Assembly: GCA_021826485.1 (NCBI GenBank) | Contig: JAKAZX010000197.1 | Coordinates: forward strand, 1 to 7,420 | Length of the DNA: 7,420 nucleotides | Direction of reading: 5' to 3' | From: Pseudomonadota bacterium | GTDB lineage: Bacteria; Pseudomonadota; Alphaproteobacteria; Acetobacterales; Acetobacteraceae | Part shown: one piece after another, positions 6,967-7,420 of the stretch | How the letters are laid out: each line of letters starts with the position of its first letter | Position numbering within the stretch: position 1 is the stretch's first letter | Position numbers and translations under genes: made by a program | Notes under the pieces: generated by a model | The model's input: only the letters and a program-made list of their open reading frames with translations | What the model was told of the DNA's origin: nothing | Database searches by the model: none

Positions 6967-7048
6967 GCTTCGACGGCACTGCGACCTTGGGCTGGGTTGC
7001 GCGTTGCCCGGCTGATATGAGCCTGGGGCCTTTGGAAAGGATCGCGAC
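6967..7048 (+). promoter_or_regulatory. Short intergenic region before acidic-protein gene
   Basis: This 82-bp gap follows the thioesterase stop. An imperfect hairpin (GGCT at 7010-7013 with AGCC at 7020-7023, continued by CCC/GGG after a one-base bulge, loop GATATG) is followed by only three Ts, so termination is doubtful. TATGAG (7016-7021) is a possible -10 box but lacks a well-spaced -35 partner. AAGGA (7037-7041) is a good Shine-Dalgarno 7 nt before the next start. Whether the next gene has its own promoter is open. Confidence 0.3.
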
Positions 7049-7342
7049 ATGGCGGGCGGACGGACACCCGAAACGGTAACAGTCGATCTCGACCGCAGCG
7101 AAGTGGCGCTGATCATCGGCGAGGACGAGGAGAGCGGCATGTCGGTGCGGGTGGTCGCCGGCAGCGAAGTGCCGGACAGCGCGACCGAACTGCCCGCGGC
7201 GCCGGAGATCGTGCTGGCGCTGGCGATGCGGCTGCTCAAGGACCCGGATTTCCACGACGACGTGCTGGACTGGTACTACGAGCACCAGGACGAGGACGAC
7301 GACGAGGAGGAAGAAGAGGAACCGGGGCGCGAGGACGACTGA
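7049..7342 (+). CDS. Small protein with extremely acidic C-terminal tail, function unknown
   Basis: A 97-residue soluble protein that I cannot assign to a named family. Residues 1-50 look like a compact beta-rich segment (ETVTVDLDRSEVALIIGEDE, then SVRVVAGSEV). Residues 52-76 form a helix-like stretch (EIVLALAMRLLKDPDFHDDVLDWYYE). From about 78 the tail is nearly all Asp and Glu, with a run of six Glu and a closing EDD. There is no signal peptide, membrane segment or cysteine. The ATG at 7049 has AAGGA 7 nt upstream, and the base composition matches its neighbours. The next gene starts 9 nt after the stop, so the two may be co-transcribed. The acidic tail could mediate binding to a basic protein or metal, or act as a nucleic-acid mimic; this is conjecture. 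Confidence 0.75.
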   Translation: MAGGRTPETVTVDLDRSEVALIIGEDEESGMSVRVVAGSEVPDSATELPAAPEIVLALAMRLLKDPDFHDDVLDWYYEHQDEDDDEEEEEEPGREDD

Positions 7343-7351
7343 CGGCGCACC

Positions 7352-7420
7352 GTGAGCGGGACGCCGGACGGGCGCGCGCGGCTCGCCGCACTGTTCGCCG
7401 AACTGGGCATCGCGGTCGAG
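7352..7420 (+). CDS. Partial CDS, possible prolyl-tRNA editing (YbaK/ProXp-ala-like) protein
   Basis: A GTG start 9 nt after the preceding stop opens a frame of 23 codons that is still open at the right edge: MSGTPDGRARLAALFAELG, then IAVE. No alternative upstream start exists because the preceding TGA is in the same frame. The pattern of a short leader, then LxxLFAELGIA-x-E, resembles the N terminus of YbaK/ProXp-ala trans-editing proteins, which deacylate mischarged tRNA-Pro and continue with a His-Pro and Val-Glu-Glu segment not visible here. The ribosome-binding site is poor (GAGGA is about 16 nt away), so translation may be coupled to the acidic-protein gene. The family guess rests on a very short match. 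Confidence 0.4.
   Translation, partial: MSGTPDGRARLAALFAELGIAVE

Overview
This window is very GC-rich, roughly 70% by eye, and densely coded. Genes sit on both strands with short gaps, use ATG or GTG starts and mostly have clear Shine-Dalgarno sequences. The gene families and base composition suggest a high-GC proteobacterium. An alphaproteobacterium of the Acetobacteraceae/Rhodospirillales type is my best guess, but it is inferred from style and not proved by a marker gene. I see no rRNA, tRNA, CRISPR array, insertion sequence or phage gene.

Left part (1-2087): an almost complete DgoA-type 2-dehydro-3-deoxy-6-phosphogalactonate aldolase enters from the left edge on the + strand. It converges on an NCS1-family nucleobase/hydantoin-type transporter on the - strand. 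A strong hairpin lies between them, with the aldolase stop codon in its loop.

Middle (2088-5201): a 235-bp divergent control region carries a near-perfect direct repeat. It separates the transporter from a + strand run of three genes: a MalK/UgpC-type ABC ATPase, an Ldh_2-family (malate/lactate/diketogulonate-type) NAD(P)-dependent dehydrogenase, and a LysE/RhtB-type exporter whose start lies 3 nt after the dehydrogenase stop. With the aldolase, this looks like part of a locus for uptake and catabolism of a sugar, sugar acid or other hydroxy acid. The ABC permeases and binding protein are not in the window.

Right part (5202-7420): a small four-helix membrane protein of unknown function lies on the - strand. 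It is divergent from a two-gene + strand unit, an SDR dehydrogenase overlapping a FlK-like (fluoroacetyl-CoA thioesterase family) hotdog thioesterase by the four bases GTGA. A small protein with an extremely acidic tail follows. The first 23 codons of another gene, possibly a prolyl-tRNA editing (YbaK-like) protein, run off the right edge.

Most of the window is ordinary accessory metabolism. The item most worth a second look is the FlK-like thioesterase. By my from-memory alignment it keeps the catalytic Thr/Glu/His residues of FlK but replaces the gating Phe with Met, and its partner SDR has Gly where the catalytic-tetrad Asn is expected. I found no convincing sign of a wholly new system.
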